The translations under genes were made by a program, and so were the position numbers. Shown in pieces: positions 36,729 to 45,594 of a stretch of DNA of 64,000 nt (positions are counted from its first letter, which is position 1; each line of letters begins with the position of its first letter). This stretch comes from Acidimicrobiales bacterium (lineage in GTDB: Bacteria; Actinomycetota; Acidimicrobiia; Acidimicrobiales; SHLQ01): contig JAHDCX010000002.1 in NCBI GenBank assembly GCA_020629635.1, positions 283,726 to 347,725 on the forward strand. Direction: 5' to 3'. The notes under the pieces are model-generated. The model did no database searches. It had not been told where the DNA came from and saw only the letters and a program-made list of their open reading frames with translations.

Positions 36729-37281
36729 CGGCGGTGCGGACTCGCTCCTGAGCGTCGAGGAGCACGGGCCACACGTCGAGCCCCTCGATCGTCAACGATT
36801 CAGGGGCGGCCAAGGGGAGCGGCGGGAGCTCGTCTTCGTCGAGCAGGCGGTGATCGCCCGTGAAGTACGGGTGGTGTCGATGCGGCGGTGGCGGCGCAGC
36901 TTCCTCCGCCCCGGGAGGACCCGACACCCAGACCCCCAAAACGTCTGGGGTGGCCTCGATCTCCTCGGCGAACCCGAGCACGGCCGCGAGGCGGTGCACG
37001 CACATGTCCACGTCGGGATCGAGACTGCAGGTGGTTTCGAGATCCATGGGATCGGGCACGGCGCCTGCGGGATCTGTGCCGTGATGGCATAGTTCGACAA
37101 TGGCCTGGCTGGCGTCGTCCACGGCGACGACGCAGCGAACCCGACCGACGTCGACGCCCACTTCAATTACGGCTCCCGTGCGGTGCAGACGCCGTGCCTG
37201 CGCCATCTTCCCCGGATCGCCGAGCTCGATTGCGAGCGCCGCGACCGCGCGGGCCGCTTCGGAACGAAGCGGCCGTCTCAT
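36718..37281 (-). CDS. SWIM-like zinc finger protein
   Basis: 187 residues from ATG 37281, coupled to the SNF2 helicase by an ATGA overlap. A core around residues 40-105 (VIEVGVDVGRVRCVVAVDD, then TTCSLDPDVDMCVHRLAAVL) resembles the SWIM domain C-x-C-xn-C-x-H. The first Cys of CxC appears to be Thr, leaving C...CxH. SWIM proteins are frequent partners of SNF2-type helicases in bacteria, which supports the call. The Pro/His-rich tail (PPPPHRHHPYF) is unusual. It probably acts as the DNA- or protein-binding partner of the helicase. Confidence 0.65.
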   Translation of the reverse strand: MRRPLRSEAARAVAALAIELGDPGKMAQARRLHRTGAVIEVGVDVGRVRCVVAVDDASQAIVELCHHGTDPAGAVPDPMDLETTCSLDPDVDMCVHRLAAVLGFAEEIEATPDVLGVWVSGPPGAEEAAPPPPHRHHPYFTGDHRLLDEDELPPLPLAAPESLTIEGLDVWPVLLDAQERVRTAVTD

Positions 37282-40268
37282 GTCGGTGCCTCCGTACGGT
37301 CCGAGCTGTCGAGGACACCGGTTCGGGCTTCGTCGAGGCGGACGAGCTCGCGGAGCTCGTCGGTCGACAATTCGGTGAGCCACGCGTCGTCGCTCCCGAC
37401 GACGACCGACGCCAGCGCCCGCTTCTCGTCGAGCATGCGGTCGATTCGTTCTTCGAGCGTCCCGGCGCACACCATGCGATGGACGAAGACCGTCTGCGTC
37501 TGCCCGATACGCCAGGTCCGGTCGGTCGCTTGATCCTCGACGGCGGGGTTCCACCACCGGTCGTAGTGGATCACGCGACTGGCGGCCGTCAGGTTGAGCC
37601 CGGTACCCCCGGCGCGCAGCGAGACGAGTTGGAGTGGAGGGCCCGAGCCATCTTGGAATCGCTCCACCATCTCGGTTCGTCCACGCCGCGTCGTTCCGCC
37701 GTGCAGGAATGGAACGTCGAGGCCGAGTCGTTCGCCGAGGTGGCGGACGAGCAGGTCACCCATCTCCCGGTACTGCGTGAACACGATGGCCCGTTCTTCG
37801 GCCTCGAGGAGAGTGTCGACCAACTCGTCGAATCGTTCGAGCTTTCCCGAGCGACCGGCGAGCTCACCGTCGTCGCCTTCGCCGAGGAGGTGCGCCGGAT
37901 GATTGCAGACCTGTTTGAGTCGAGTGAGCGTCGCCAGAACGAGGCCTCGCCGTTCCATGCCCGTCGCGGTCGCCGCCCGTTCGTTGAAGTCGGTCACGAC
38001 GGCCTGATAGAGCCCCGCCTGTTCGGCGGTGAGCGTCGCCCACGCCGTCGACTCGATCTTGTCCGGGAGGTCCGGCACAAGGCTGCGATCCGCCTTGGTG
38101 CGACGCAACACGAACGGTCCGGTCAGTCGGCGAAGCCGATCGAGCGGTTCGACGTCGCCCGAATCGATCGGCGAGGCGAACGTTCGACGGAACCAGCTGA
38201 TCCCGCCGAGCATGCCCGGGTTGCACGCATCGAGGATGGCCCACAGCTCGGTGAGTCGGTTCTCGACCGGGGTGCCGGTCAGACCGATTCGCTGCTCCGA
38301 TCGGAGCAATCGCACCGCACGTGCGGCGTTCGTGGTGTGGTTCTTGATCATCTGGGCCTCGTCACACACGACGACGTCGAACTCGATCGGCTCGAGTTCG
38401 TCCACGATCCTCGCCGCGGTGCCATACGTCGTAATGACGAGGTCGTGACTCATCGCCGCATCGATCAGGGCCTGGCCCTTCGGTCGTTCGGGGCCGTGGA
38501 CGATGAGCGGGGACAGCTGCGGGGTGAACCGCTCTGCTTCCGCCTGCCAGTTCGAGACGACCGACAGTGGGCAGATCACGAGGTGCGGTCGATGGTCGAG
38601 GTCGTCGTGGAGCCGACCGAGCGAGCGCGCATGGAGATGTGCGAGCGCAGTCGGCGTCTTTCCGAGACCCATGTCGTCCGCGAGCACCCCGCCGAGCCCC
38701 AAGCGTCCCAAGAACTGGAGCCAGCTGAGGGCTCGTCGCTGGTACGGGCGCAACTCGCCGGTGAAACCGGGAGGTTCTTCGGCTTCGGTGAGACGCTCGT
38801 CGGGCAGGCCCCGCAACAGCTCGGCAAACCACCCGTCGGCGGACAGGTCCTGCTCAGCATCTTCGAGATCGGCGATTCGGGCGCGGAGCAGGCCTGCTGG
38901 GGTGAGGGTGTGATCCTCCAGCCGATGTCGTTCGAGACGGTCGAGGGTCTTGCGGAGCTGCGCATGATCGACACGCACCCAGTTGCCGCGCAGGTTGACC
39001 AGTTCGGCGGACCCCGCAGCGAGTATTTCGATCTCCGCGGCGGTCAGATCGAGGTCACCGAGTGCCAATCCCCAATCAACGTCGAGCATCGCGTCGCTGA
39101 CCCGGGTTCGTGGTCGATCCAGAACTGCGTCCGGTGCAGCTGGGGCGGCGCGCGCCGTGACCCGGGGTGCGGCGATCTGCATCCCGTCGGGGACGACGAT
39201 CGTTAGGGCACTCGGATCGACGGGGTCCGCCTGGTCCAGCAGCTCGGCCACGTCAGAAGGGTGCAGCTCGACGACGCCCGGCGGACGGTCCGGGGGTATG
39301 GACGCAAAAACGCTGCGTCGATCGCCGAGCCGCTCGAGAAGGAGACGGATTCTTCCGCGCAAGGGGCGGAGATCCGCGCCACCCCCGAAGTCATCGTCGG
39401 ATTCGATCGCCCACAGCTCGGAGAAGTCCCGACGCTGTCCTCGATCGTCGGTCGCCATGAGTTCGAGGCGCCATCGGTCCCCGCCCGGCTCCGGCGCAAC
39501 GAGCTCGGCGGAGAGGTGCGCCGCAGGGCCCCCTTCGAGTCTCGAGTGCAGCTCGGCGAGCCGGTCGGCCATCGTGGTGACGAAGCGCTCCTGGGCGATG
39601 CTGTCCGCGACGAACACGGCGTCCGGACCGGACAACGTGGCGGCGGCTCGACGAAACGTCACCACGTCGGCGGCGCGGCTTCGGGGAAGGGGCGGGCGCC
39701 AGTCCGCTTCGTCGAGACGGTTGCGGCAGAGGGCGTCGAGCAATGTGGACACGATTGCCTCGACCAGGACGTCTCTGGATCGGGCGGACGAGTCGACCGC
39801 GCCGATGACCGGAGGCATCGTGTCGGTGAGTCGAGTCAGCTGGGCGTCGCCGATCGGATCCGCGACCCGCCGCCACGTGCTGCGCCACCGCAGGCCCAGG
39901 CTCCGAAACCCCGGGAGTACGCGACCCGACTCCATGAGGGCGGCAGCCAGTCGACTTGCATCGATCAGCCAGGCGACCGAAGCGGATTGTGCCGCCGACG
40001 GCCGCCGTGTTCGGCACAACTCGGCGAGTTCGGTGGTCGGTAGCCGGACGGCACTGATCTGATCCCGTCCGAGTGTCTCGGCCGCCTCGGACGTCAGGTC
40101 GTGGCTTTCCGGCCGATCGGATGCGCTCGACACGAGGCTCTTGCCAAGGACCCGTCCGACGAGGTGCGAGACGTCTCGGCTGCTCGTGGACATCGCCGTC
40201 CAGGCGACGAAACCTTCGCTGGTCCAGCTGACGAGCAGGTCGTCGGGGGCCAACACGCGTCCGGACAT
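37278..40268 (-). CDS. SNF2/RapA-type ATP-dependent DNA helicase (DEAD/DEAH box)
   Basis: 996 residues from ATG 40268. About 520 residues of N-terminal region precede the motor. The ATPase has GELRPYQRRALSWLQFLGRL, Walker A ADDMGLGKTPTALA, VICPLSVVSNW, Walker B VVVCDEAQMIKN (DEAQ), GLTGTPVENRLTELW and PFVLRRTKADR. The C-terminal lobe has SLRAGGTGLNLTAA, VIHYDRWWNPAVEDQATDR and RIGQTQTVFVHRM. SNF2 enzymes translocate on duplex DNA and remodel protein-DNA complexes. It is part of a minus-strand block with HerA, SbcCD and NurA-like genes, separated by 61 bp from the Fe-S gene upstream, which suggests a role in DNA end processing. Confidence 0.94.
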   Translation of the reverse strand: MSGRVLAPDDLLVSWTSEGFVAWTAMSTSSRDVSHLVGRVLGKSLVSSASDRPESHDLTSEAAETLGRDQISAVRLPTTELAELCRTRRPSAAQSASVAWLIDASRLAAALMESGRVLPGFRSLGLRWRSTWRRVADPIGDAQLTRLTDTMPPVIGAVDSSARSRDVLVEAIVSTLLDALCRNRLDEADWRPPLPRSRAADVVTFRRAAATLSGPDAVFVADSIAQERFVTTMADRLAELHSRLEGGPAAHLSAELVAPEPGGDRWRLELMATDDRGQRRDFSELWAIESDDDFGGGADLRPLRGRIRLLLERLGDRRSVFASIPPDRPPGVVELHPSDVAELLDQADPVDPSALTIVVPDGMQIAAPRVTARAAPAAPDAVLDRPRTRVSDAMLDVDWGLALGDLDLTAAEIEILAAGSAELVNLRGNWVRVDHAQLRKTLDRLERHRLEDHTLTPAGLLRARIADLEDAEQDLSADGWFAELLRGLPDERLTEAEEPPGFTGELRPYQRRALSWLQFLGRLGLGGVLADDMGLGKTPTALAHLHARSLGRLHDDLDHRPHLVICPLSVVSNWQAEAERFTPQLSPLIVHGPERPKGQALIDAAMSHDLVITTYGTAARIVDELEPIEFDVVVCDEAQMIKNHTTNAARAVRLLRSEQRIGLTGTPVENRLTELWAILDACNPGMLGGISWFRRTFASPIDSGDVEPLDRLRRLTGPFVLRRTKADRSLVPDLPDKIESTAWATLTAEQAGLYQAVVTDFNERAATATGMERRGLVLATLTRLKQVCNHPAHLLGEGDDGELAGRSGKLERFDELVDTLLEAEERAIVFTQYREMGDLLVRHLGERLGLDVPFLHGGTTRRGRTEMVERFQDGSGPPLQLVSLRAGGTGLNLTAASRVIHYDRWWNPAVEDQATDRTWRIGQTQTVFVHRMVCAGTLEERIDRMLDEKRALASVVVGSDDAWLTELSTDELRELVRLDEARTGVLDSSDRTEAPT

Positions 40269-40329
40269 CCAGACCACGCTATAGACCAATCCCGGATCCG
40301 AACCCTCCGTCGCCGGGTTGTCGAAGGGT

Positions 40330-41049
40330 TTATCCCGGTTCCAGCCAGCGCCGGATCGATTCGAGGCCGGCTCCGTAGTGGTGTTGCATCTGTTCGGGCC
40401 CGTACCGATCCTCTGCTCCGGTCGGACAGGCGTTTCGGGCGAGACACTGGTGGGCGCACGCAGATGCCGGTGCGAGCCGATGCCGGCCGCACGCTTCGAG
40501 GTCGAGCATGGCGTCGAGCCGGACCGCCCCAACGGGACATGCGGACACGCACGGGGTGCCCGCGCAGGTGTCGCACGCGTGGTCTGGCGGCTCGGTCGCG
40601 TTTGTCTGCAGCGGCAACGACGTCACGATCGCGATCCGGTGGGCGATCCATGGACCGTGAACCGGGTGCATGGTCAGCCCGAGCGGTGACGTCGATCCCC
40701 AACCGACGCGGCGAGCGAGCTGGCCGAGCGGAAGCAGCGCTTCACCCGGGTAGACGGTGTGCCACCGATGGGTCGGGTGCTCCCGTGCCATCCAGTCGGC
40801 AACGAGCTGCTCGGCGGTCTCGTCGAAGGGATTGTCAAGATCCGTCGCAGCCACGACGTGACGGTCCCACAGGCGGGACCCGGCTTGGGCGAACAGGACG
40901 AGCGTCGCCCACTGGCGTCGGTCGATCCCGGCGTCTCGAAGTGCGTCCCGACTGGTCGGGTCGAGATCGTCGAGCGCGATGGCCGCCTGGAGGGAGAGGC
41001 CCGCATCGGCGAGCTCTGGTGAGATCGGAGGGGTCGAGACCGGCGTCAT
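40330..41049 (-). CDS. QueG-like 4Fe-4S cluster protein
   Basis: 239 residues from ATG 41049 (ATGA overlap with the NurA-like gene). The C-terminal half has ferredoxin-type cysteines, CDTCAGTPCVSACPVGAV, and a second set, CAHQCLARNACP, in the arrangement of epoxyqueuosine reductase (QueG). LARRVGWGSTSPLGLTMHPV and GPWIAHRIAI also resemble QueG. It is much shorter than QueG (about 350-390 residues), so the cobalamin-binding part may be incomplete. Its place in a DNA repair block suggests an electron-transfer or Fe-S partner there, but tRNA modification remains possible. Confidence 0.72.
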   Translation of the reverse strand: MTPVSTPPISPELADAGLSLQAAIALDDLDPTSRDALRDAGIDRRQWATLVLFAQAGSRLWDRHVVAATDLDNPFDETAEQLVADWMAREHPTHRWHTVYPGEALLPLGQLARRVGWGSTSPLGLTMHPVHGPWIAHRIAIVTSLPLQTNATEPPDHACDTCAGTPCVSACPVGAVRLDAMLDLEACGRHRLAPASACAHQCLARNACPTGAEDRYGPEQMQHHYGAGLESIRRWLEPG

Positions 41050-41978
41050 CGTGCCGCCTGCCGCAACGCCCGTTGCAGAAGTCGTTGGTCACCGAGACGG
41101 CGTCGCAAAGCATGCTCGAGACCGGTGATCGGGTACAGGTTCTGCGGAGCGCGAGGCTCCTTGTGGGGCTCGCTGGCGAAGCGGGGGAGCGTTGCGGCAA
41201 CCGTGTCGGCGAATTCGATCGCCTCGGCGACGTCGGGACACCAGGCGGTCGAGGCTTCGGCGCGGATGACCCCCGCCCAGCCGTGCGTCCGTGGTCCGGG
41301 GAGCCGGACATACCAGCTCCAGCGGGCAAAGCTCGACGATCCGATCCGGAAGAGCGGCGTTCGTTCGCCCGGCTCCAGGCGGGGCACAACGGACTGGTCT
41401 GCGGTCTCGAGATATTGGACGTGCTGGGTCTTGATGTAGCCGATGGCGCGTGGCGTGCTTCGTCCCCGCAGCGGACCGTCGAACACGATCAGGTCGTCTG
41501 CCGCCGGATCTGTGGGGATCATCGCGGTCTCGAGTCTCGTCATCTCCTCATGGATCCCGAGGTACAGGTCCTCCGGTGACGCCGAACGGACCGTCACGTG
41601 TTCGTAGCGCCCCGCGTCGGTCTCGATCGCTGTGGCATCACCGAGCGGTGGGGTGAAGACGCCACGCATCACCCGCACTTCGTCGACCGTTGCGTTGCGG
41701 TCGGTGCAGACGACGGTGCCTGCGGCAACGGTTGCGCACGAGCCGGCGATCACCCCGCCAGCGGAATCATCGGACACCCAGATCCGGGCGTCGATCCGCC
41801 GGACTCCGTCGACAAACCACACGGTGTCCGGGACGGACGGCGCCAGCGGCCGGATCGGATGCCAGCGGCTCGTCGCGACCTCGAGCGACGCGTCCACCAC
41901 ATCGGTCGATGGATCGAGTCCTTCGGCGTCGACTCCGGTGCCGTAGTCGGGGTCCCACGCCTCGACGGCGAACCTCAT
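41046..41978 (-). CDS. nurA: NurA-like nuclease
   Basis: 310 residues from ATG 41978, overlapping the sbcC stop (ATGA). DTVWFVDGVRRIDARIWVSD carries the Asp-Gly of NurA motif I, LIVFDGPLRG the second acidic DGPL motif, and AIGYIKTQHVQYL the GxxK segment. NurA is a 5' exonuclease of the RNase H-like fold that works with the HerA translocase in DNA end resection. A HerA-like gene three places upstream and SbcCD between them give strong context. The family call rests on motifs plus this context. Confidence 0.78.
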   Translation of the reverse strand: MRFAVEAWDPDYGTGVDAEGLDPSTDVVDASLEVATSRWHPIRPLAPSVPDTVWFVDGVRRIDARIWVSDDSAGGVIAGSCATVAAGTVVCTDRNATVDEVRVMRGVFTPPLGDATAIETDAGRYEHVTVRSASPEDLYLGIHEEMTRLETAMIPTDPAADDLIVFDGPLRGRSTPRAIGYIKTQHVQYLETADQSVVPRLEPGERTPLFRIGSSSFARWSWYVRLPGPRTHGWAGVIRAEASTAWCPDVAEAIEFADTVAATLPRFASEPHKEPRAPQNLYPITGLEHALRRRLGDQRLLQRALRQAAR

Positions 41979-44449
41979 CGATCCCCCTCGATGCGGGCGA
42001 CGGACGCTGCGCCGGATTCGTTGGTCACCTCGAAACGGACCGGCATGCGTTCGGCGAGTTCGGTGATGTGGGTCACGATGCCGATCATGCGTCCGTCTGC
42101 GCCGAGTTCTTCGATCGCGCTGGCGACGATGTCGAGTGCTTCCGGATCCAGCGTCCCGAAGCCTTCGTCGAGAAACATCGATTCGAGCGCCGGCGCACCT
42201 TCGACCGACAGCTCGGCGATCGAGTCCGCCAGCGCGAGTGCGAGCGAGAGCGACGTGAGGAAGGTCTCGCCACCGGAGAGCGTTCTGGCCGACCGGATCT
42301 CGTCGGCATTGCGATGGTCGATGACGACGAACTCGCCGTCGACCACGTCGATCGTCCATCTGCCTCGGGCGAGTCGCACCAGATGCGTCGAGGCTCGCGC
42401 GGCGAGATCTGCGACGACGTCGTTGAGCAGCCACTGCTCGAATCCCCGTGCGCCGAGCAGCCGCCCCAGCTCGGTGGCGACGGCGGTTGCCTCGTCGAGC
42501 TCGGCGATCTCTGCGGCGAGGGTCGCGGCGCGGGCAACATTCTCGTTTCGAGCACGATGTTCGGTCAGGATCGTGGCGTGCGCCGCTCCGACGGCGGCGC
42601 GGAGCTCGTCGACATCGTTGGGGAGCGAATCCGTCGTCACTCCGAGGCTCGCCGCCCGTCGTTCGAACGATCGTGCCTCGTCGGTGAGCTCGAGATCGTC
42701 TGCGGCGAGCTGCTCACCGATCTCGGCCTCGTCGGTGTGTCGTTGTTGCGCCGTCGTCTCCGCCCACCGGACGAGCTCGGCGAGTTCGACTCGGTGTTGC
42801 GTCGACTCGGCTGGAGGAGGGGCAAGCGATCCGAAACGGGAGCGAATCGTCGACACCATCTCGGCGATCGTTGCCTCCGCTGATGCGTGGGCGGCGCGGC
42901 GGGCGTCGATCGCATCTCTGCGGGACAACGCGGCAGCGAGCTGGTCTGCCGCCAGTCGTTCGCGGTCTCGTTGGACTGTGGCGTCCTCGAGCCGAGCGGC
43001 GATCCGTTCGGCCAGGCCGGGATCCATCGAGACATCGAGACGCTCTTGCTCGTCTCGGTTCTGGAGATCGTCGAGCTTGGCGGCGAGCGTGTGTCGCTGT
43101 GCGTCAACGGAAGCAGCCAGGTCGTCTCGTTCATTGACGAGGGCGAGCACCGTCGCGTCCGCGGTCGAGGCGGTCTTCACCGCGTCGTCGCGACGATTCC
43201 GAGCCGCGTCGACGGCGATCCGGGCGTCGTCGAGGACCAGCCCGTCGCCGTCGTCGTCGGGGACATGCTCGACGGCCAGGTTGCACACGGGGCAGCGTTC
43301 GCCGACGACGAGGGCTTCGCGGAGCGACACGGCGGCAACATGTTGCCGAACGTGTTCGAGATGATGCGTCGCCGTGTCGAGGGTCGAGGCGGCGACCTGT
43401 GCCGTCTCTGCTGCAGCGGCCGCGGCTTCGGTCGCTTCGGCGATCTGGGCGGTTCGATCTTCGACGCGTTGTTGTGCGTCGAGGATCGACGTCCAGGAAG
43501 CGAGAGCATCTCTCCACTCGTCAATGAGCGCCTCGTCGACCCGTCCCTTTTCCCGCGCGGCGAGTTCGGCCCGGGCATCGACGAGACATCGTTCGGCCTC
43601 GTCGTGTTCGAGGTCGAGCGCATCGAGTTGTTCGGCCAACGTTTCGAAGCCGTCGGGAAGCCGCAGCGCTGCCAGCGCAGCCGTCACCTCGACCGACTCC
43701 TCGTGTTGGCGACGGCGGCGTGCAAGTTCGTGCGAGGCGTCCCGAAGGCGAGGCACGGCGGTCGACAGTTCGGCGTCGAGCTCGGCGAGCTGCTCGAGTC
43801 GTTGTTCTGCGGCCCGCAGCTCGTCCTCACTCGGGACGTCGAGGCGGTGGAGTTGGGCAGCGATGGTGTCCGAGCGGGTCGAAGTGGAGGTGGCTCGGGC
43901 CCGTGCTGCACTGGCCATGGCGCTGAACCGCTCCATGCCGAGCAATCGACGGAGGAGTGTCTGGCGCTCTGCCGGGGGGTCGGAGAGGAATCGAGCGAAC
44001 GCTCCTTGGGGAAGGATCGCCGTCTTCGTGAACTGGTCGACCGTGAGCCCGAGGAGCTCGACGATTGCGGCGTCGAGCTCGGTGGTGTTTCCGGCAACCG
44101 TTTCTTCATCGTCGGTGCCGAAACCTCGGATGAGGCGAGCCTCTTTGGTCGAGGCACCGCTTGCCGTCCGTCGGACGACTCGGACCGCCGTCCACGGGGT
44201 GGACCCGATCGAGAAATCCAGGCGAACCCGTGCTTCGGTTGCGAGTTGGTTGATGGCCGGTGCGACGACGTTGTTCTTGCCGTACCGGGGGACGGCACCG
44301 TAGAGGGCGAAGACGATGCCGTCGATGACCGACGACTTCCCTGCGCCCGTCGGACCGACGAACACGTGGAGATCTGCGTCGGTGAAGTTGATGACCGTCG
44401 TGGCCCGGTACGCGCTGAAGCCCGTCAGCTCGAGTCGGACCGGCCTCAC
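41975..44449 (-). CDS. sbcC: Exonuclease SbcC / Rad50-type SMC-like ATPase
   Basis: 824 residues from GTG 44449 (GTGA overlap with sbcD). The N-terminal Walker A is in VFVGPTGAGKSSVIDGIVFA and the Q-loop region in AILPQGAFARFLSDPPAERQ. A long coiled coil (about 190-680) is broken by the zinc hook GERCPVCNLAVEH near residue 390. The C-terminal part has the ABC signature ARTLSGGETFLTSLSLALAL and Walker B ESMFLDEGFGTLD. With SbcD it forms the complex that opens blocked or hairpin DNA ends. It is shorter than E. coli SbcC (1048 residues) but normal for actinobacteria. Confidence 0.95.
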   Translation of the reverse strand: MRPVRLELTGFSAYRATTVINFTDADLHVFVGPTGAGKSSVIDGIVFALYGAVPRYGKNNVVAPAINQLATEARVRLDFSIGSTPWTAVRVVRRTASGASTKEARLIRGFGTDDEETVAGNTTELDAAIVELLGLTVDQFTKTAILPQGAFARFLSDPPAERQTLLRRLLGMERFSAMASAARARATSTSTRSDTIAAQLHRLDVPSEDELRAAEQRLEQLAELDAELSTAVPRLRDASHELARRRRQHEESVEVTAALAALRLPDGFETLAEQLDALDLEHDEAERCLVDARAELAAREKGRVDEALIDEWRDALASWTSILDAQQRVEDRTAQIAEATEAAAAAAETAQVAASTLDTATHHLEHVRQHVAAVSLREALVVGERCPVCNLAVEHVPDDDGDGLVLDDARIAVDAARNRRDDAVKTASTADATVLALVNERDDLAASVDAQRHTLAAKLDDLQNRDEQERLDVSMDPGLAERIAARLEDATVQRDRERLAADQLAAALSRRDAIDARRAAHASAEATIAEMVSTIRSRFGSLAPPPAESTQHRVELAELVRWAETTAQQRHTDEAEIGEQLAADDLELTDEARSFERRAASLGVTTDSLPNDVDELRAAVGAAHATILTEHRARNENVARAATLAAEIAELDEATAVATELGRLLGARGFEQWLLNDVVADLAARASTHLVRLARGRWTIDVVDGEFVVIDHRNADEIRSARTLSGGETFLTSLSLALALADSIAELSVEGAPALESMFLDEGFGTLDPEALDIVASAIEELGADGRMIGIVTHITELAERMPVRFEVTNESGAASVARIEGDR

Positions 44450-45591
44450 GCGTGGTCCTCGAGGAGTTCGGCGAACAGCGCGTGCAGACGCTCGTCCTCG
44501 ATGTTCTGGTCGGAGCAGAACGCATCGAAGAGCTCAAGCGGAGATCGCCCGGCGCGCGGTGTCCGGAGTCGTTCCGTCGGCGAGGTCGACGGAGCGTCGA
44601 CGAGGACCTCCACGAGGTCGTCCCCGAAGAGTTCGCGGACGCGGTCGTGGAGGTCGACACGGCGAGGCTCGGTCACGACCGCTCGGACCCACGACGCCGG
44701 CCGGTCGGCGGTCGCGTGTGCGGCAAGTTCCTCGACACTTCCGCGCAGCGTCCGAAGGGGTCGGCCGGATTCGATCGGGATGGCGGTGACCGCAGCTGGC
44801 AGCCCCGGTTCGACATCGATCAGATTGACCTGGCGTCGAGACTCGTCCTCGCCGAAGTCGAGCGCGAGCGGCGCTCCGCAGTAGTGGATCGCCGTGGCCC
44901 CGGGGATCTTCTGTGCCCGGTGGAGATGTCCGAGTGCCACGTAGCTCGCCGCCGCCGGGAACACCGTCGCCGGTATGGCGTATTCGTCGCGAACGTGGGC
45001 AGCTCGTTCGCCGCCACCGGCTGCGCCGCCCACCACGTGGGCGTGGCCAACGAGGAGATTCACCGCGTCGGCGTCGAAGTCCTCGGTGAGCACGTCCACG
45101 AGCGCCTTGTAGCGCTCCGTGTAGTGCTGCCGATGCTCGTAGCTCGCCGCCGCCATGAGCTCATCCGCACGGACGATTGAACGCTGGGAGACGAACGGAA
45201 GGGCGGCGATTCGGAGTGGAGTACCGGCGACGTCCACGGTCCTCGTGCCGCCATCAGCTGGCCGCACCGGTTCGCTGACGACGGTCACTCCTCCGAGCTC
45301 GAGCAATGGTGCCAAAGCGGCGAAGCGCTTCGCGTTGTCGTGATTCCCGGTGATGACGATCAGGTGATGCGCACGTGCGGCGATCCGAAGGAACGTCTGC
45401 CAGACGAGCGCGTCTGCTTCAGGGGTTGGGGCCGAGGACTCGAAGCAGTCGCCGGCGACGACGACCACGTCGACGTCGTGGCGGTCGACGATCGACACGA
45501 TCTCGTCGAGAACCGCCGTGTGTTCGTCGAGCCTGCTCCGACCCCGCATACGGACACCGACGTGCCAATCGGAGGTGTGCAGGATTCGCAT
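44446..45591 (-). CDS. sbcD: Exonuclease SbcD / Mre11-type nuclease
   Basis: 381 residues. Calcineurin-like phosphoesterase motifs bind two metal ions: LHTSDWHVG (D, H), VVVVAGDCFESSAP (GDxFE), VITGNHDNAKR (GNHD), NLLVGHAHVVGG and YVALGHLHRAQ (GHxH). The normal GDxFD is GDCFE here. The C-terminal capping region contacts SbcC. It starts 3 bp after the HerA-like gene and overlaps sbcC by 4 bp, so all are likely made together. Confidence 0.95.
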   Translation of the reverse strand: MRILHTSDWHVGVRMRGRSRLDEHTAVLDEIVSIVDRHDVDVVVVAGDCFESSAPTPEADALVWQTFLRIAARAHHLIVITGNHDNAKRFAALAPLLELGGVTVVSEPVRPADGGTRTVDVAGTPLRIAALPFVSQRSIVRADELMAAASYEHRQHYTERYKALVDVLTEDFDADAVNLLVGHAHVVGGAAGGGERAAHVRDEYAIPATVFPAAASYVALGHLHRAQKIPGATAIHYCGAPLALDFGEDESRRQVNLIDVEPGLPAAVTAIPIESGRPLRTLRGSVEELAAHATADRPASWVRAVVTEPRRVDLHDRVRELFGDDLVEVLVDAPSTSPTERLRTPRAGRSPLELFDAFCSDQNIEDERLHALFAELLEDHA

Positions 45592-45594
45592 CGA